The notes: generated by a model not told the origin, from the sequence alone. Shown: positions 10,827 through 19,984, counted from the first letter of the stretch. The stretch: DNA of 64,000 bases from JBCBSZ01 sp039185015 (GCA_039185015.1 JBCDAU010000025.1:1-64000), one strand, 5' to 3'. Made by a program: numbers and translations.

Positions 10827-13403
10827 ATGGGGACCAACGGTCGGACCGACGTCGACGTCGTCGTGGTGGGAGCCGGCATGGCCGGCCTGTACCTGTTGCA
10901 CCGCTTGCGAAGCATGGGCCTGTCGGCCGTGGCGCTCGAGACCGCCGACGACGTCGGCGGCACCTGGTACTGGAACCGCTACCCCGGCGCCCGGTGCGAT
11001 GTCATGAGCGTCGACTACCAGTACACCTTCGACCCCGAGCTCGAGGACGAGTGGGAGTGGTCGGAGAAGTACGCGACCCAGCCCGAGATCCTCCGCTACC
11101 TCCAACACGTCGCCGACAAGCACGACCTGCGTCGCGACCTCCGCTTCGAGACCCGTGTCGAGCGGGCCGCCTGGGACGACGACTCCCGCACCTGGGCGGT
11201 CGACACCAGCGCCGGCGACACGGTCACGTGCCGCTGGTACGTCATGGCGACCGGCTGCCTCTCCGCCCCAAAGGATCCCGACATCGCCGGCGCCGACCGA
11301 TTCGGAGGCGAGGTGTACTTCACCAGCCGCTGGCCCCACGAGGGTGTCGATCTGTCGGGCCAGCGGGTCGGTGTGATCGGCACGGGTTCCTCGGCGATCC
11401 AGTCGATCCCGATCATGGCGAAGGAGGCCACCGAGCTGACGGTCTTCCAGCGCACCCCGAACTACTCGATGCCGGCCAACAACGGCGCCGCACCGGCCGA
11501 GCGCCTCGCCCGCCGCACGTCCGAGCGGGAGGCCTACGTCCGGGAGGCGCGGGAGTCGCTGGCCGGCGTGCCGATGCCGGAGGCGACCGAGAGCGCGCTC
11601 GCCGTCAGCGAGGAGGAGCGCAACCGGCGCTACCAGGCGATCTGGGACGACGGCCACATCATCTCGTTCTCCGCCGAGTTCATGGACCTCCAGTTCCAGG
11701 AGGCGAACGACACGGTCGCCGACTTCTTCCGGTCGAAGATCCGCGAGACCGTCGACGACGCCGATGTCGCCGAGAGCCTCTGCCCCACCGACTATCCGGT
11801 GTTCACCAAGCGGCTCTGCGTCGACAGCGGCTACTACCAGACCTTCAACCAGCCGCACGTCCGCCTCGTCGACCTGCGCAAGGATCCGCTCGTCGAGATC
11901 ACCGAGACGGGTGTGCGGACCGAGTCCGGGCTCCACGAGTTCGACGTCCTCGTCTTCGCCACCGGCTTCGACGCGATGACCGGTGCGATCGTCCGAGTCG
12001 ACATCGAGGGTCGCGACGGCATCGGGCTCAAGGACCGCTGGGCCGACGGCCCGCTGACCTACCTCGGGCTGATGACCGCCGGCTTCCCCAACCTGTTCAT
12101 GGTCACCGGGCCGCAGAGCCCGTCCGTGCTGTCGAACATGGCGGTGTCGATCGAACAGCACGTCGAGTGGATCACCGACACGATCGGCGACCTCCGCACC
12201 GCGGGGCTCGACACGATCGAGCCCACATCCACCGCCGAGGCCGGCTGGGTCCAGCACACGAGCGACTTCGCCGACCTCACCCTCATGGACCAGGCCAACT
12301 CCTGGTACGTGGGCGCCAACGTGCCCGGCAAGCCCCGGATCGTCATGCCCTACGTCGGCGGCGTCGGTCGCTACCGGAAGGTCTGCGACGAGGTCGTCGG
12401 CGCCGACTATCTCGGGTTCACGCGCTCGGGAGCGGACGGCGTCGAGCGCACGGTCGACGGGGTGGTGCGCCAGCTCCAGCCCGACGCCATGATCGTGCTC
12501 GAGGTGATGGCCGAGATGGGCATGCCGGCCTTCGAGACGCTCGGCGTCGATGGCGCCCGGGAGATGGTCGTCGCCACGTCGGCCGAACGGCCGCCGGGTC
12601 CCGACGTCGGCGAGATCGTCGACGGCACGCTGCCGGGTGCGGGCGGTGACCTCGCCTACCGCCTCTTCCGCCCGGCGACCGACGGCCCCCACCCGGTGGT
12701 CGTGTACTTCCACGGGGGCGGCTGGCTCTGGGGCGGCCCGGACTCCGATGAGCCGTGGTGCCGGTACCTCTGCGTGGAGAGCGATGCCGTCGTCGTCTCG
12801 GTCGACTACCGCCACGCCCCCGAGGATCCGTTCCCGGCCGCGGCCGACGATGCCCTCGCCGCCGTTCGCTGGGTCGGCGACCACGCCGCCGAGCTCGGCA
12901 GTGATCCCGCTCGTCTGATCGTCGCCGGCTGGAGCGCGGGCGGCAACCTGACCGCCGTGACGTGCCAGCGGGTCCGGGACGAGGGGGGCCCGATGATCGC
13001 CGGCCAGGTGATGATCACCCCGGTCACCGACTACGACCCGACCAGGGGGTCGATGATCGAGAACGACGGCTACCTGCTCACGCCGGCGTTGATGCAGTGG
13101 TTCTGGGACCACTACACCCACTCCTCCGAGCGCCGTGATCCCCGCTGCTCACCGCTGCGGGGCGATCTCGCCGGCCTCCCACCCGCGCTCGTGGCCACCT
13201 GCGAGTTCGACCCGCTTCGCGACGAGGGCGACGAGTACGCCGCCGCGCTCGCCGCGGCCGGGAACGAGGTGGAGCACCTGCGGTGTCGCGGCCAGATGCA
13301 CACGTCGATCCCCTCGGTCGGCGTGATCCTCTCGGCCGAGGACCACCGCGCCGACATCGCTCGGGCGATCCGCCGCATGATCGGTGCGACCGTCAGCGCC
13401 TGA
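10827..13403 (+). CDS. Baeyer-Villiger-type flavin monooxygenase fused to an alpha/beta-hydrolase (esterase)
   Basis: 858 residues. The N-terminal part (1 to about 540) has an FAD Rossmann motif G-A-G-M-A-G (15-20), G-G-T-W-Y-W-N-R-Y-P-G, a second NADPH Rossmann V-I-G-T-G-S-S-A (about 183) and T-K-R with Arg 329 at the conserved catalytic position. The Baeyer-Villiger fingerprint F-x-G-x3-H-T-x2-W is present at 159-169, but its His is Phe 165. The C-terminal part (about 600-858) is a hormone-sensitive-lipase-type hydrolase with H-G-G-G (629-632), nucleophile G-W-S-A-G (Ser 703), an Asp in E-F-D-P-L-R-D and a His in Q-M-H-T. Inferred role: insert oxygen next to a ketone, then hydrolyse the ester or lactone. 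Confidence 0.93.
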   Translation: MGTNGRTDVDVVVVGAGMAGLYLLHRLRSMGLSAVALETADDVGGTWYWNRYPGARCDVMSVDYQYTFDPELEDEWEWSEKYATQPEILRYLQHVADKHDLRRDLRFETRVERAAWDDDSRTWAVDTSAGDTVTCRWYVMATGCLSAPKDPDIAGADRFGGEVYFTSRWPHEGVDLSGQRVGVIGTGSSAIQSIPIMAKEATELTVFQRTPNYSMPANNGAAPAERLARRTSEREAYVREARESLAGVPMPEATESALAVSEEERNRRYQAIWDDGHIISFSAEFMDLQFQEANDTVADFFRSKIRETVDDADVAESLCPTDYPVFTKRLCVDSGYYQTFNQPHVRLVDLRKDPLVEITETGVRTESGLHEFDVLVFATGFDAMTGAIVRVDIEGRDGIGLKDRWADGPLTYLGLMTAGFPNLFMVTGPQSPSVLSNMAVSIEQHVEWITDTIGDLRTAGLDTIEPTSTAEAGWVQHTSDFADLTLMDQANSWYVGANVPGKPRIVMPYVGGVGRYRKVCDEVVGADYLGFTRSGADGVERTVDGVVRQLQPDAMIVLEVMAEMGMPAFETLGVDGAREMVVATSAERPPGPDVGEIVDGTLPGAGGDLAYRLFRPATDGPHPVVVYFHGGGWLWGGPDSDEPWCRYLCVESDAVVVSVDYRHAPEDPFPAAADDALAAVRWVGDHAAELGSDPARLIVAGWSAGGNLTAVTCQRVRDEGGPMIAGQVMITPVTDYDPTRGSMIENDGYLLTPALMQWFWDHYTHSSERRDPRCSPLRGDLAGLPPALVATCEFDPLRDEGDEYAAALAAAGNEVEHLRCRGQMHTSIPSVGVILSAEDHRADIARAIRRMIGATVSA

Positions 13404-13460
13404 CGCGAGATCACGGCATGGTCACGACCCGAGCTCGGCCGGTCGTGCTCTGATGGGCGG

Positions 13461-14096
13461 GTGAGCGAGGAGCATCACGGAGCGGCGGCCGACGACGAGC
13501 TGTCGGACCTGCTCGTCCGACTCATCCAGGTGCTGCTGGCGTTCGTGCTCGGACAGTCGCTCATCCAGAACCAGGAGATCCTCGTCGACCCGCAGGAGCG
13601 GGCGAACTGGATCGCCCTGGTCGCGCTGCTCGCCGTCGTCGTCTACGCCGCGGAATCGTGGATCGACTGGCACGTGGACGTGTCGAACCACCCCTTCATG
13701 GTCGGTGGCACCAACCGGTTCCGCCGCTGGGGCCTGACGAGGCTGTGGGCCGACCTCGCTCACGTCGCCGTCGTCTGCTACCTCGGGCTCACGGTCGACC
13801 ACGTCGTCGGCGACCCGGACGCCTCGTTGACCCGTCACCTCATCGGGTACGTCGCCGTCTACGCGCTGATGACGCTCGCGATCGTCGCCCGAGACGTGAC
13901 CCACGGCCGGCATCGCTCGATGCGATCGATCGCCCTGGCGACGACGGCGACGATGGCCGTCGTGGTGGGGGTCTACTTCGCCACGGTCGCGGGGACCGAC
14001 GACCGCGAGCTCGGCAACATCGTCGTGCTGTTGGTGGTGATGGCGGTCAACGGCCTCCACCACGCCCGGTTCCGGTCGCTGCGGGGCCTGACCTGA
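13461..14096 (+). CDS. Integral membrane protein, function unknown
   Basis: 211 residues from GTG 13461. The N-terminus is acidic and about five hydrophobic segments follow (about residues 20-35, 50-68, 92-112, 125-145, 155-200), with W-I-D-W-H and H-H-A-R-F at membrane edges. No family is recognised. It lies 57 bases after the monooxygenase-esterase gene on the same strand and ends at the converging stop of the acyl-CoA dehydrogenase (one base between them). Confidence 0.75.
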   Translation: MSEEHHGAAADDELSDLLVRLIQVLLAFVLGQSLIQNQEILVDPQERANWIALVALLAVVVYAAESWIDWHVDVSNHPFMVGGTNRFRRWGLTRLWADLAHVAVVCYLGLTVDHVVGDPDASLTRHLIGYVAVYALMTLAIVARDVTHGRHRSMRSIALATTATMAVVVGVYFATVAGTDDRELGNIVVLLVVMAVNGLHHARFRSLRGLT

Positions 14097-14097
14097 G

Positions 14098-15291
14098 TCA
14101 GCTCCGGGGAACCTCGATCCACGGCAGGTCACGGTCGACCCGGGGCTCGCCGGGGAGGCCCAGGACCCGTTCGCCGACGATGTTGCGCTGGATCTCGGTG
14201 GTGCCGCCCTCGACCGAGTTCGCCCGACTGCGCAGGAACATCGTGCGGGAGCTCCCGGGAGGCCCGGTGTAGCCGACGTGGTCCTCCCGCCGCAGCTCGT
14301 AGTCGGCGTCGACGAGCGCCTCGGCGCCCAGCAGGTCGACGCACAGCTCGTAGATGCGCTGGTTGAGGGAACCGAAGGCCAGCTTGGCGATCGATCCCTC
14401 GGGCCCCGGGGTCCCGGCCCGTCGGGCTGCGGACGCTCGCCGGTTGGTGAGCCGCAGCACCTCGGCGTCGATCCACAGGCGCGTGAGCCGGTCACGGGCG
14501 GAGGCCGTGCGCCGGACGTTGGGCTCCTGCTGCCAGATCCGCACGGCCTCGGCGATCGCACCGGAGCCGGGGCCGCGGCTGCCACCACCCCCGCCGATCG
14601 AGGTGCGCTCGTTGGCGAGCGTGGTCATCGCCACCCGCCAGCCGTCGCCGAGATCGCCGACCCGGTCGGCATCGGGCACGCGGACGTCGGTCAGGTAGAC
14701 CTCGCTGAACTCGGCCTGGCCGGTCATCTGACGCAATGGACGGACCTCGACCCCCGGTGCGTGCATGTCGAGCGCGAAGTAGGTGATGCCACGGTGCTTG
14801 GGGACGTCGGGATCGGTCCGGGCGATCAGCATCCCCCGGTCGCCGAGGTGGGCGTTGGTGTTCCAGACCTTCTGGCCGTTGATGACCCACTCGTCGCCGT
14901 CGCTCTCGGCCTTGGCGGCGAGGCCGGCCATGTCCGATCCCGATCCCGGCTCGCTGAAGAGCTGGCACCACAGCTCCTCACCGGTATAGGTGCGGCGCAG
15001 CAGCCGGTCGCGAAGCGCGGCGTCACCGTGGACGGCGAGGGTCGGCCCGGCGAGCACGAGGCCCATCGAGAGCGAGTGGTGCGCCGACGACATGCCCGCC
15101 TCGCGCAGGCGGGTGTCGATGTGGCGCTGCACCGGCGGAGCGAGTCCGAGGCCGCCTGATCCCTCGGGGAGGTGGATCCAGGCCAGTCCGAGGTCGAACA
15201 CCGCGCCGCGGAACACGACCGGGTCGGTGGTGGTCGGATCGTGCGCCTCGAGCAGGCGGTCGATCCGGGCGTCGACGTCGTTCTCCTCCAT
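14098..15291 (-). CDS. Acyl-CoA dehydrogenase
   Basis: 397 residues, ATG start. Family marks in order: L-F-S-E-P-G-S-G-S-D-M-A-G (FAD/substrate region, about residue 112), V-W-N-T-N-A-H, R-x-I-T-Y-F, A-N-E-R-T-S and the C-terminal S-V-E-G-G-T-T-E-I-Q-R-N-I. The E-G-G-T position is where many family members place the catalytic base. It oxidises an acyl-CoA to the enoyl-CoA with FAD; chain length or ring substrate cannot be read. It is divergent from the ABC exporter at 15330 (38 bases). No electron-transfer flavoprotein gene is nearby. Confidence 0.93.
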   Translation of the reverse strand: MEENDVDARIDRLLEAHDPTTTDPVVFRGAVFDLGLAWIHLPEGSGGLGLAPPVQRHIDTRLREAGMSSAHHSLSMGLVLAGPTLAVHGDAALRDRLLRRTYTGEELWCQLFSEPGSGSDMAGLAAKAESDGDEWVINGQKVWNTNAHLGDRGMLIARTDPDVPKHRGITYFALDMHAPGVEVRPLRQMTGQAEFSEVYLTDVRVPDADRVGDLGDGWRVAMTTLANERTSIGGGGGSRGPGSGAIAEAVRIWQQEPNVRRTASARDRLTRLWIDAEVLRLTNRRASAARRAGTPGPEGSIAKLAFGSLNQRIYELCVDLLGAEALVDADYELRREDHVGYTGPPGSSRTMFLRSRANSVEGGTTEIQRNIVGERVLGLPGEPRVDRDLPWIEVPRS

Positions 15292-15329
15292 CGCCGACGA
15301 CCCTAGAGCCGAGCCACCAGACTGGGCAC

Positions 15330-17237
15330 ATGAGCGACGTCGGAGGGACCGAGACCGGGTTCAGCTGGGGCCGGGTGGTCCGCCTCTTCCGACCCCATCG
15401 AGGGCGGGTCCTGACCGTCGTCGCCCTCGTCTTCCTCACCTCGGCGCTCGGGATCGTCAATCCGCTCTTGATCCAGGTGGTCTTCGACGACGCCCTCTTC
15501 CCTGATGCCGGCGAACCGGACATCGGGCTCCTGGTCGCGTTGACCGTCGTGATGCTCGTGATCACCGTCGTGAACGGTGGCCTCGGCGTCGTGCAGACGA
15601 TCGTCACGAATCGACTCGGACAGGACGTCCTGCGTGACCTGCGGGACCGGCTCTACGGCCACCTCCAGCAGCTGTCGTTGTCGTTCTACGCCGGCGCCCG
15701 CACCGGCGAGCTCCAGTCGCGGATCACCTCGGACGTCGGCGGCGTGCAGACCGCGGTCACGAACACGCTGTCGTCGATCCTGTCGAACCTCGTGACCTTC
15801 GCGTCGGCGTTCATCGCGATGATGCTGCTCTCGTGGCAGCTCACGTTGATCTCGCTCGCGTCGGTGCCGTTCTTCGTGCTGGCCACCCGCGCCGTCGGTC
15901 GTCGACGCGAACGCCTGACCGGCGAGGCACAGGCCGCCACCGCGGAGATGACCGTGGTCACCCAGGAGACGCTCTCGGTCTCGGGCATCGTGCTCAGCCG
16001 GGTGTTCGGCCAGCGCGATCGGGAGGTCGGCCGGTTCCGAGATGCCAATCGGAAGCTGGCCGACGTCGCCACGCGACAACAGGTGATCGGGCAGGCGTTC
16101 TTCACCACCGTCCAGGCGTTCCTCGGCGCGACGCCGGTGATCGTGTACCTGGTGGCCGGGCTCCTGATCGACGGTGGCACCGGAGTCACCGCCGGCACGA
16201 TCGTCGCGATCACCACCCTCCAGAACCGCCTGTTCTTCCCGGTCGCCCGGCTGTTGGAGACGACGGTCGAGCTGCAGTCGTCGCGGGCGCTGTTCCGCCG
16301 GATCTTCGGCTACCTCGACGTCGTACCGGACATCGCCGAGTCGGATGCGCCGGTCGCCCTCGAGCGCTCCGGCGTCCGGGGCGAGATCGAGCTCGATGGC
16401 GTCGTGCTCGTCCACGACCCCGACCGCGACCCTCCCGTGCCGTCACTCGACGGCGTCGACCTCGCGGCCGACCCCGGCCGACTCATCGCCCTCGTCGGGC
16501 CGTCCGGGGCCGGGAAGTCGACGATCCTCAACCTCGTCGCCCGGCTCTACGACCCGACCGAGGGCGCGGTCCGTCTGGACGGCGTCGACCTCCGCGACCT
16601 CCGACTCGAGTCCCTGGCCGAGTGCGTCGGCTTCGTGACCCAGGAGAGCTACCTCTTCGCCGGGACGCTCCGGGACAACATCGCCTACGGCGCACCGGAC
16701 GCAACCGACGACGACATCATGGGCGCGGCCATCGCCGCAGCGATCCACGAGCGCATCGCCGAGCTCCCCGACGGCTACGACACCGTCGTCGGCGAGCGCG
16801 GCACGCGTCTGTCGGGTGGCGAGCGGCAACGGGTCGCGATCGCCCGGGTGTTGCTGTCGGACCCGAAGGTGCTGCTGCTCGACGAAGCGACCTCGGCCCT
16901 CGACACCGCCTCGGAGCGGAGGATCCAGGAGGCGTTGAGCTCGCTGCTCGCCGACCGCACGACCATCGCGGTGGCCCACCGGCTCTCGACCATCCAGGCC
17001 GCCGACGTCATCCACGTGATCGAGCGCGGCCGCATCGTCGAGTCCGGTTCGCACGACGAGCTCCTCACCGCCGACGGGTCGTACCGTGCGCTCTACCGGG
17101 AGCAGTTCGGCGACGGCGAGATCGAGACCACGTGCGCCGACGGCATCGTGCTCGCCAACGGGCACTGCGTGCCCCTCGAGGAGGCGCACTCCGAGATCCA
17201 CGCCCGGATCCGACGTTTGCGTGAGCGGGTGGCCTGA
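15330..17237 (+). CDS. ABC exporter, fused permease and ATPase (MsbA/MDR type)
   Basis: 635 residues. Residues 1 to about 330 form a six-helix type I exporter domain. The ATPase has Walker A G-P-S-G-A-G-K-S-T (about 390), the signature L-S-G-G-E-R-Q-R (about 495), Walker B L-L-L-D-E-A-T-S-A-L-D and the switch A-H-R-L-S-T-I. An extra tail of about 40 residues contains two cysteines (T-T-C-A-D-G and N-G-H-C-V-P) and is unusual for the family. It probably works as a homodimer exporting lipid or drug-like substrates. Confidence 0.93.
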   Translation: MSDVGGTETGFSWGRVVRLFRPHRGRVLTVVALVFLTSALGIVNPLLIQVVFDDALFPDAGEPDIGLLVALTVVMLVITVVNGGLGVVQTIVTNRLGQDVLRDLRDRLYGHLQQLSLSFYAGARTGELQSRITSDVGGVQTAVTNTLSSILSNLVTFASAFIAMMLLSWQLTLISLASVPFFVLATRAVGRRRERLTGEAQAATAEMTVVTQETLSVSGIVLSRVFGQRDREVGRFRDANRKLADVATRQQVIGQAFFTTVQAFLGATPVIVYLVAGLLIDGGTGVTAGTIVAITTLQNRLFFPVARLLETTVELQSSRALFRRIFGYLDVVPDIAESDAPVALERSGVRGEIELDGVVLVHDPDRDPPVPSLDGVDLAADPGRLIALVGPSGAGKSTILNLVARLYDPTEGAVRLDGVDLRDLRLESLAECVGFVTQESYLFAGTLRDNIAYGAPDATDDDIMGAAIAAAIHERIAELPDGYDTVVGERGTRLSGGERQRVAIARVLLSDPKVLLLDEATSALDTASERRIQEALSSLLADRTTIAVAHRLSTIQAADVIHVIERGRIVESGSHDELLTADGSYRALYREQFGDGEIETTCADGIVLANGHCVPLEEAHSEIHARIRRLRERVA

Positions 17238-17312
17238 CCGCGGCCAGCGGCAGTCACCCGACCGGCGCGTTGCTCCCGTCGTAGCCTCGCGGGTGAGCGA
17301 GAGGGGGCTCCG

Positions 17313-17714
17313 ATGCGGAGATCACGGATGGCGCTCGCCGCGGTGGCACTGGCGGCGACGGGGTGGTTGGCCGGCTGTGGTGGCGACAGCGACGACGTCG
17401 ACGACGACGACGGGCCGGTGGCGACCACGCCGATCGCGACCGAGCCCGACGCCGGCGGCGACGCAGACGGAGAATCGGGGGTCGGCGGCGGCACCGCCTC
17501 GGCAGCGCCCGGTGACCTGGTGTCCGAGATCATGATCCCGCTGTTCGGGTTCACCGTCACCGATCTCGGCTTCTCGGAAGCCGACCAAGCGTGCATGAAC
17601 GACGAGCTCGCCGCCGAGTTCCCGGACGGGCTGCCCGAGGACATCGCCTCGTCCGAGGACGTCGCCGGCGCCCTCGACGCCGCCGCCGAGGCGTGCGACG
17701 TCAGCCTCCGCTGA
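17313..17714 (+). CDS. Putative secreted lipoprotein
   Basis: 133 residues with an Arg-rich N-terminus, a hydrophobic stretch and the lipobox L-A-G-C (Cys 22), then an Asp/Gly/Thr-rich linker and a small C-terminal domain with two cysteines (A-C-M-N-D and A-C-D-V) that could form a disulfide. A good ribosome binding site (AGAGGGGG) precedes the ATG. Function unknown. Confidence 0.8.
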   Translation: MRRSRMALAAVALAATGWLAGCGGDSDDVDDDDGPVATTPIATEPDAGGDADGESGVGGGTASAAPGDLVSEIMIPLFGFTVTDLGFSEADQACMNDELAAEFPDGLPEDIASSEDVAGALDAAAEACDVSLR

Positions 17715-17720
17715 CCAGCG

Positions 17721-18113
17721 CTACGAGCCGACCGGCTGACAGTCGCTGCCGCATGCGCCGGCGTCGCCCTCGGCGGGTGCGTGGTCGGCTGGCCGGTGGA
17801 GCACGGCGAAGGTCGGCGTGACCACGGCGACGGCATCCTCGCCCGCGGTGCCCTCGACGACCGCATCGCCGTCGACGATGAGGGAGTAGCCGCCCTCCTC
17901 GGAGGGGGGCCACAGCAGCGAGACCGCCGGACGGTCGCCGGCGTTGCGAGCCGTCTTGCGGCCGGCCGGGACGCGGATGACCCCGTCGGCCATCTCGACC
18001 GTGGCGTGGGTGGCGTGAGGACGACCGTCGGGACCGCCCGTCAGGAAGTAGGCGACCGGCCCCCGCTCGGTGATGGTGTCGGCCAGCGCGTCGAGATCGA
18101 CCGGGATGCTCAT
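17721..18113 (-). CDS. Pyridoxamine 5'-phosphate oxidase-like flavin-binding protein
   Basis: 130 residues. The split-barrel pattern is visible: a start helix, A-Y-F-L-T-G-G-P-D-G-R-P-H-A-T, I-R-V-P-A-G-R-K-T-A-R-N and P-A-V-S-L-L-W-P-P, as in small PNPOx-like proteins that bind FMN or F420. The C-terminus has an odd G-A-C-G-S-D-C tail. Substrate unknown. It converges with the lipoprotein at 17714 and diverges from the acetyltransferase at 18165. Confidence 0.8.
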   Translation of the reverse strand: MSIPVDLDALADTITERGPVAYFLTGGPDGRPHATHATVEMADGVIRVPAGRKTARNAGDRPAVSLLWPPSEEGGYSLIVDGDAVVEGTAGEDAVAVVTPTFAVLHRPADHAPAEGDAGACGSDCQPVGS

Positions 18114-18164
18114 GGCACGACGCTACCGCGACGGGGTGTCGCGGCCGCCGGTGACACCTCGGCG

Positions 18165-18935
18165 ATGATTGGGGGCGTGCCCCCGTTCGGCGAGCTGCCC
18201 ATCGACGGCGTCGTGGCGACCTTCCTCACGGCGCTCGATCGAACGATGGGGATCGACCCAGCGGTGCGCCGCATGGCCGGCTCGACGCTGACGAGCTCAT
18301 CGCAGCTCGCGGACAGCGGGCTCGTGATCGTCACCGCGGCGGGACGACACCGCGTGGTGTGGTGCGATCCACGGGTCGTCGAGGACTACGCCGACGTGGT
18401 CGCACCGCGGACGACGCCTGAGGTCGACGAGCTCGTCACGCAGGTGCGTGATCGGGGCGCGGAACCGATCGGTCGCTCGCTGCTCCACGTGGTGCATCGG
18501 CGGGGACTCCGGGATCCGGGTCTACCGGAGGGTGGCGTCGTCGTCGACCTCGACCAGGCGGAGGCCACGGGGCCGGTGCGCTCACTGCTCGATGCCTGCG
18601 GGGACGACGACGTCGATGTCGCCGGGTTCGGCGATGATCCTCGACCGGCGCGGGTCACCCTCGCCTCGGAGGCGGACGGGACGGCGGTCGCTGCGGTCAT
18701 CCGCCGGCCGACCCTGATGAGCGACGGCGTGATCGACCTCGGTGTGCTGACGCACCCGGACCGACGTGGTGAGGGGTGGGCCGCCGGAGCGACGGCCCAG
18801 GCGGCTCGGTCGGTCTTCGCCGCCGGCGCGCTGCCGCTCTACCGGTGCGAGGCGTCGCACCGGACGTCCGTGCGGCTCGCCGCCCGCCGGGGCTTCCGGC
18901 GGGCGGCAGAGCTGCACGTCCTGCGCGTGACCTGA
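18165..18935 (+). CDS. GNAT-family N-acetyltransferase
   Basis: 256 residues from ATG 18165; GTG 18177 is an alternative. The C-terminal third has the acetyl-CoA-binding pattern I-D-L-G-V-L-T-H-P-D-R-R-G-E-G-W-A with a following A-A helix, and ends with R-T-S-V-R-L-A-A-R-R-G-F, the usual GNAT C-terminal motif. The N-terminal 150 residues look like a second, degenerate GNAT-like half. Substrate not predictable. It converges with the His-tailed gene ending at 18940. Confidence 0.82.
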   Translation: MIGGVPPFGELPIDGVVATFLTALDRTMGIDPAVRRMAGSTLTSSSQLADSGLVIVTAAGRHRVVWCDPRVVEDYADVVAPRTTPEVDELVTQVRDRGAEPIGRSLLHVVHRRGLRDPGLPEGGVVVDLDQAEATGPVRSLLDACGDDDVDVAGFGDDPRPARVTLASEADGTAVAAVIRRPTLMSDGVIDLGVLTHPDRRGEGWAAGATAQAARSVFAAGALPLYRCEASHRTSVRLAARRGFRRAAELHVLRVT

Positions 18936-18939
18936 GCGG

Positions 18940-19239
18940 TCAGGCGCGGAGGTCCGAGCCACGCTCGCCTCCGCGGCGGTGGTGGTGGTGGTGACGGCTC
19001 CGACGGCGCTCGACGGCGGCGTCGAAGCGAGCGGCCTGCTCCTCGTCGAGGACGGACCGGATGATCTCCATCCGCTCGCGTCGGTGTGCCCGGAACAGCT
19101 CGCGGGCCTCGGCGCGATGTCGGCCGAGGCGCTCGCGAAGCTCCGCGACCTGCTCGTCATCGAGCTCGAGCTTGCGCTGGAGGAAACGAAGCCGGCGGCT
19201 GACTCGTCGTGAGCCGTCGGCGTGTCGTCGGTGAGTCAT
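18940..19239 (-). CDS. Small Spy/CpxP-like helical protein with a poly-histidine tail
   Basis: 99 residues with AAGGAG seven bases before the ATG. The body is two amphipathic Arg/Glu-rich helices (L-E-L-D-D-E-Q-V-A-E-L and S-V-L-D-E-E-Q-A-A-R-F), the LTxxQ-like repeat layout of Spy/CpxP/ZraP metal-stress proteins. There is no signal peptide. Five consecutive histidines close to the C-terminus suggest metal binding. It is divergent from a TetR regulator, with two matching operator sites in the 101-base gap, so it is probably controlled by that regulator. Confidence 0.72.
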   Translation of the reverse strand: MTHRRHADGSRRVSRRLRFLQRKLELDDEQVAELRERLGRHRAEARELFRAHRRERMEIIRSVLDEEQAARFDAAVERRRSRHHHHHRRGGERGSDLRA

Positions 19240-19260
19240 GGTGGTGCTCCTTGAGAGTTA

Positions 19261-19277
19261 CGCAACACTGTGTTGCG
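19261..19277. promoter_or_regulatory. TetR operator site 1
   Basis: CGCAACA-CTG-TGTTGCG is a perfect 7-bp inverted repeat with a 3-base centre, 22 bases upstream of the His-tailed gene start. The same GCAACA-N3-TGTTGC design recurs at 19312-19326. A half-site TGTTGT lies between them at 19286. Confidence 0.7.
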
Positions 19278-19311
19278 CTACATCTTGTTGTACAGTGAGT
19301 ATCGGAGAAAC

Positions 19312-19326
19312 ACAACACGATGTTGC
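19312..19326. promoter_or_regulatory. TetR operator site 2
   Basis: ACAACA-CGA-TGTTGC matches site 1 in spacing and differs in one arm base. It ends 15 bases before the chosen TetR start, well placed for autorepression. Confidence 0.65.
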
Positions 19327-19340
19327 AGAAAGGTCGGTCG

Positions 19341-19982
19341 ATGGACCGCCGACGACGTTCGGGCACGCGGGGCCGGGGGCACCGGAGCGAGATCGATCCC
19401 CGGGTCGCGCGCACGCGTGCCACGGTGATCTCGGTGGGTCGCGAGCTCCTCGATCGAGACGGCCCCGACGCGGTCACGCACCTGCGCATCGGCGAGCTGA
19501 CCGGCATCGCCCGCACCACCATCTACCGCCACTTCCCCGATCCCGAGACGCTCCTGGCCGCCGTCATGGCCGATGGCGACGAGCGGCCCGAGGAGCCGGA
19601 CGGCCGCTTCGACACGGGCACGCTCGCCGGCGATCTCGACGTCTTCCTCGACCTCGTCCGCCAGCGTGCGGGTCGGGGGCGTGACGGCCATCGGCTCGGG
19701 CACCTGCTCTCCCATGCCGAGCGACACGCTCGCTTCGCCGAGATGCGCGACCGCCGCATGGACCGGCTGCTCCTACCCCTCGACGGCATCCTCCACCGCG
19801 CTCGCGAACGGGGCGAGCTCGATCACACCGTCGATCCGGCCGATGCGGCCGCGGAGCTCCTCGGGCCGCTGTTCTTCCGTCGCTTCTTCCTCGGCCAGCG
19901 GGCGGAGGCGACGCAACTGCAGAGCACCCGCGACCGCTTCCTCATGATCCACGGGATCGAGCCACCCGACACCGAGGTGTGA
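19341..19982 (+). CDS. TetR-family transcriptional regulator
   Basis: 213 residues from ATG 19341, which has AGAAAGG seven bases upstream; an earlier ATG at 19320 lies inside operator site 2. The helix-turn-helix reads I-G-E-L-T-G-I-A-R-T-T-I-Y-R-H-F-P (about residues 47-63). The C-terminal ligand domain is all helical and Arg/Asp-rich. It probably represses itself and the divergent His-tailed gene; the ligand is unknown, and a metal or stress cue is only a guess. The stop codon lies two bases before the target duplication of the IS481 element, so the insertion left this gene intact. Confidence 0.87.
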   Translation: MDRRRRSGTRGRGHRSEIDPRVARTRATVISVGRELLDRDGPDAVTHLRIGELTGIARTTIYRHFPDPETLLAAVMADGDERPEEPDGRFDTGTLAGDLDVFLDLVRQRAGRGRDGHRLGHLLSHAERHARFAEMRDRRMDRLLLPLDGILHRARERGELDHTVDPADAAAELLGPLFFRRFFLGQRAEATQLQSTRDRFLMIHGIEPPDTEV

Positions 19983-19984
19983 CA

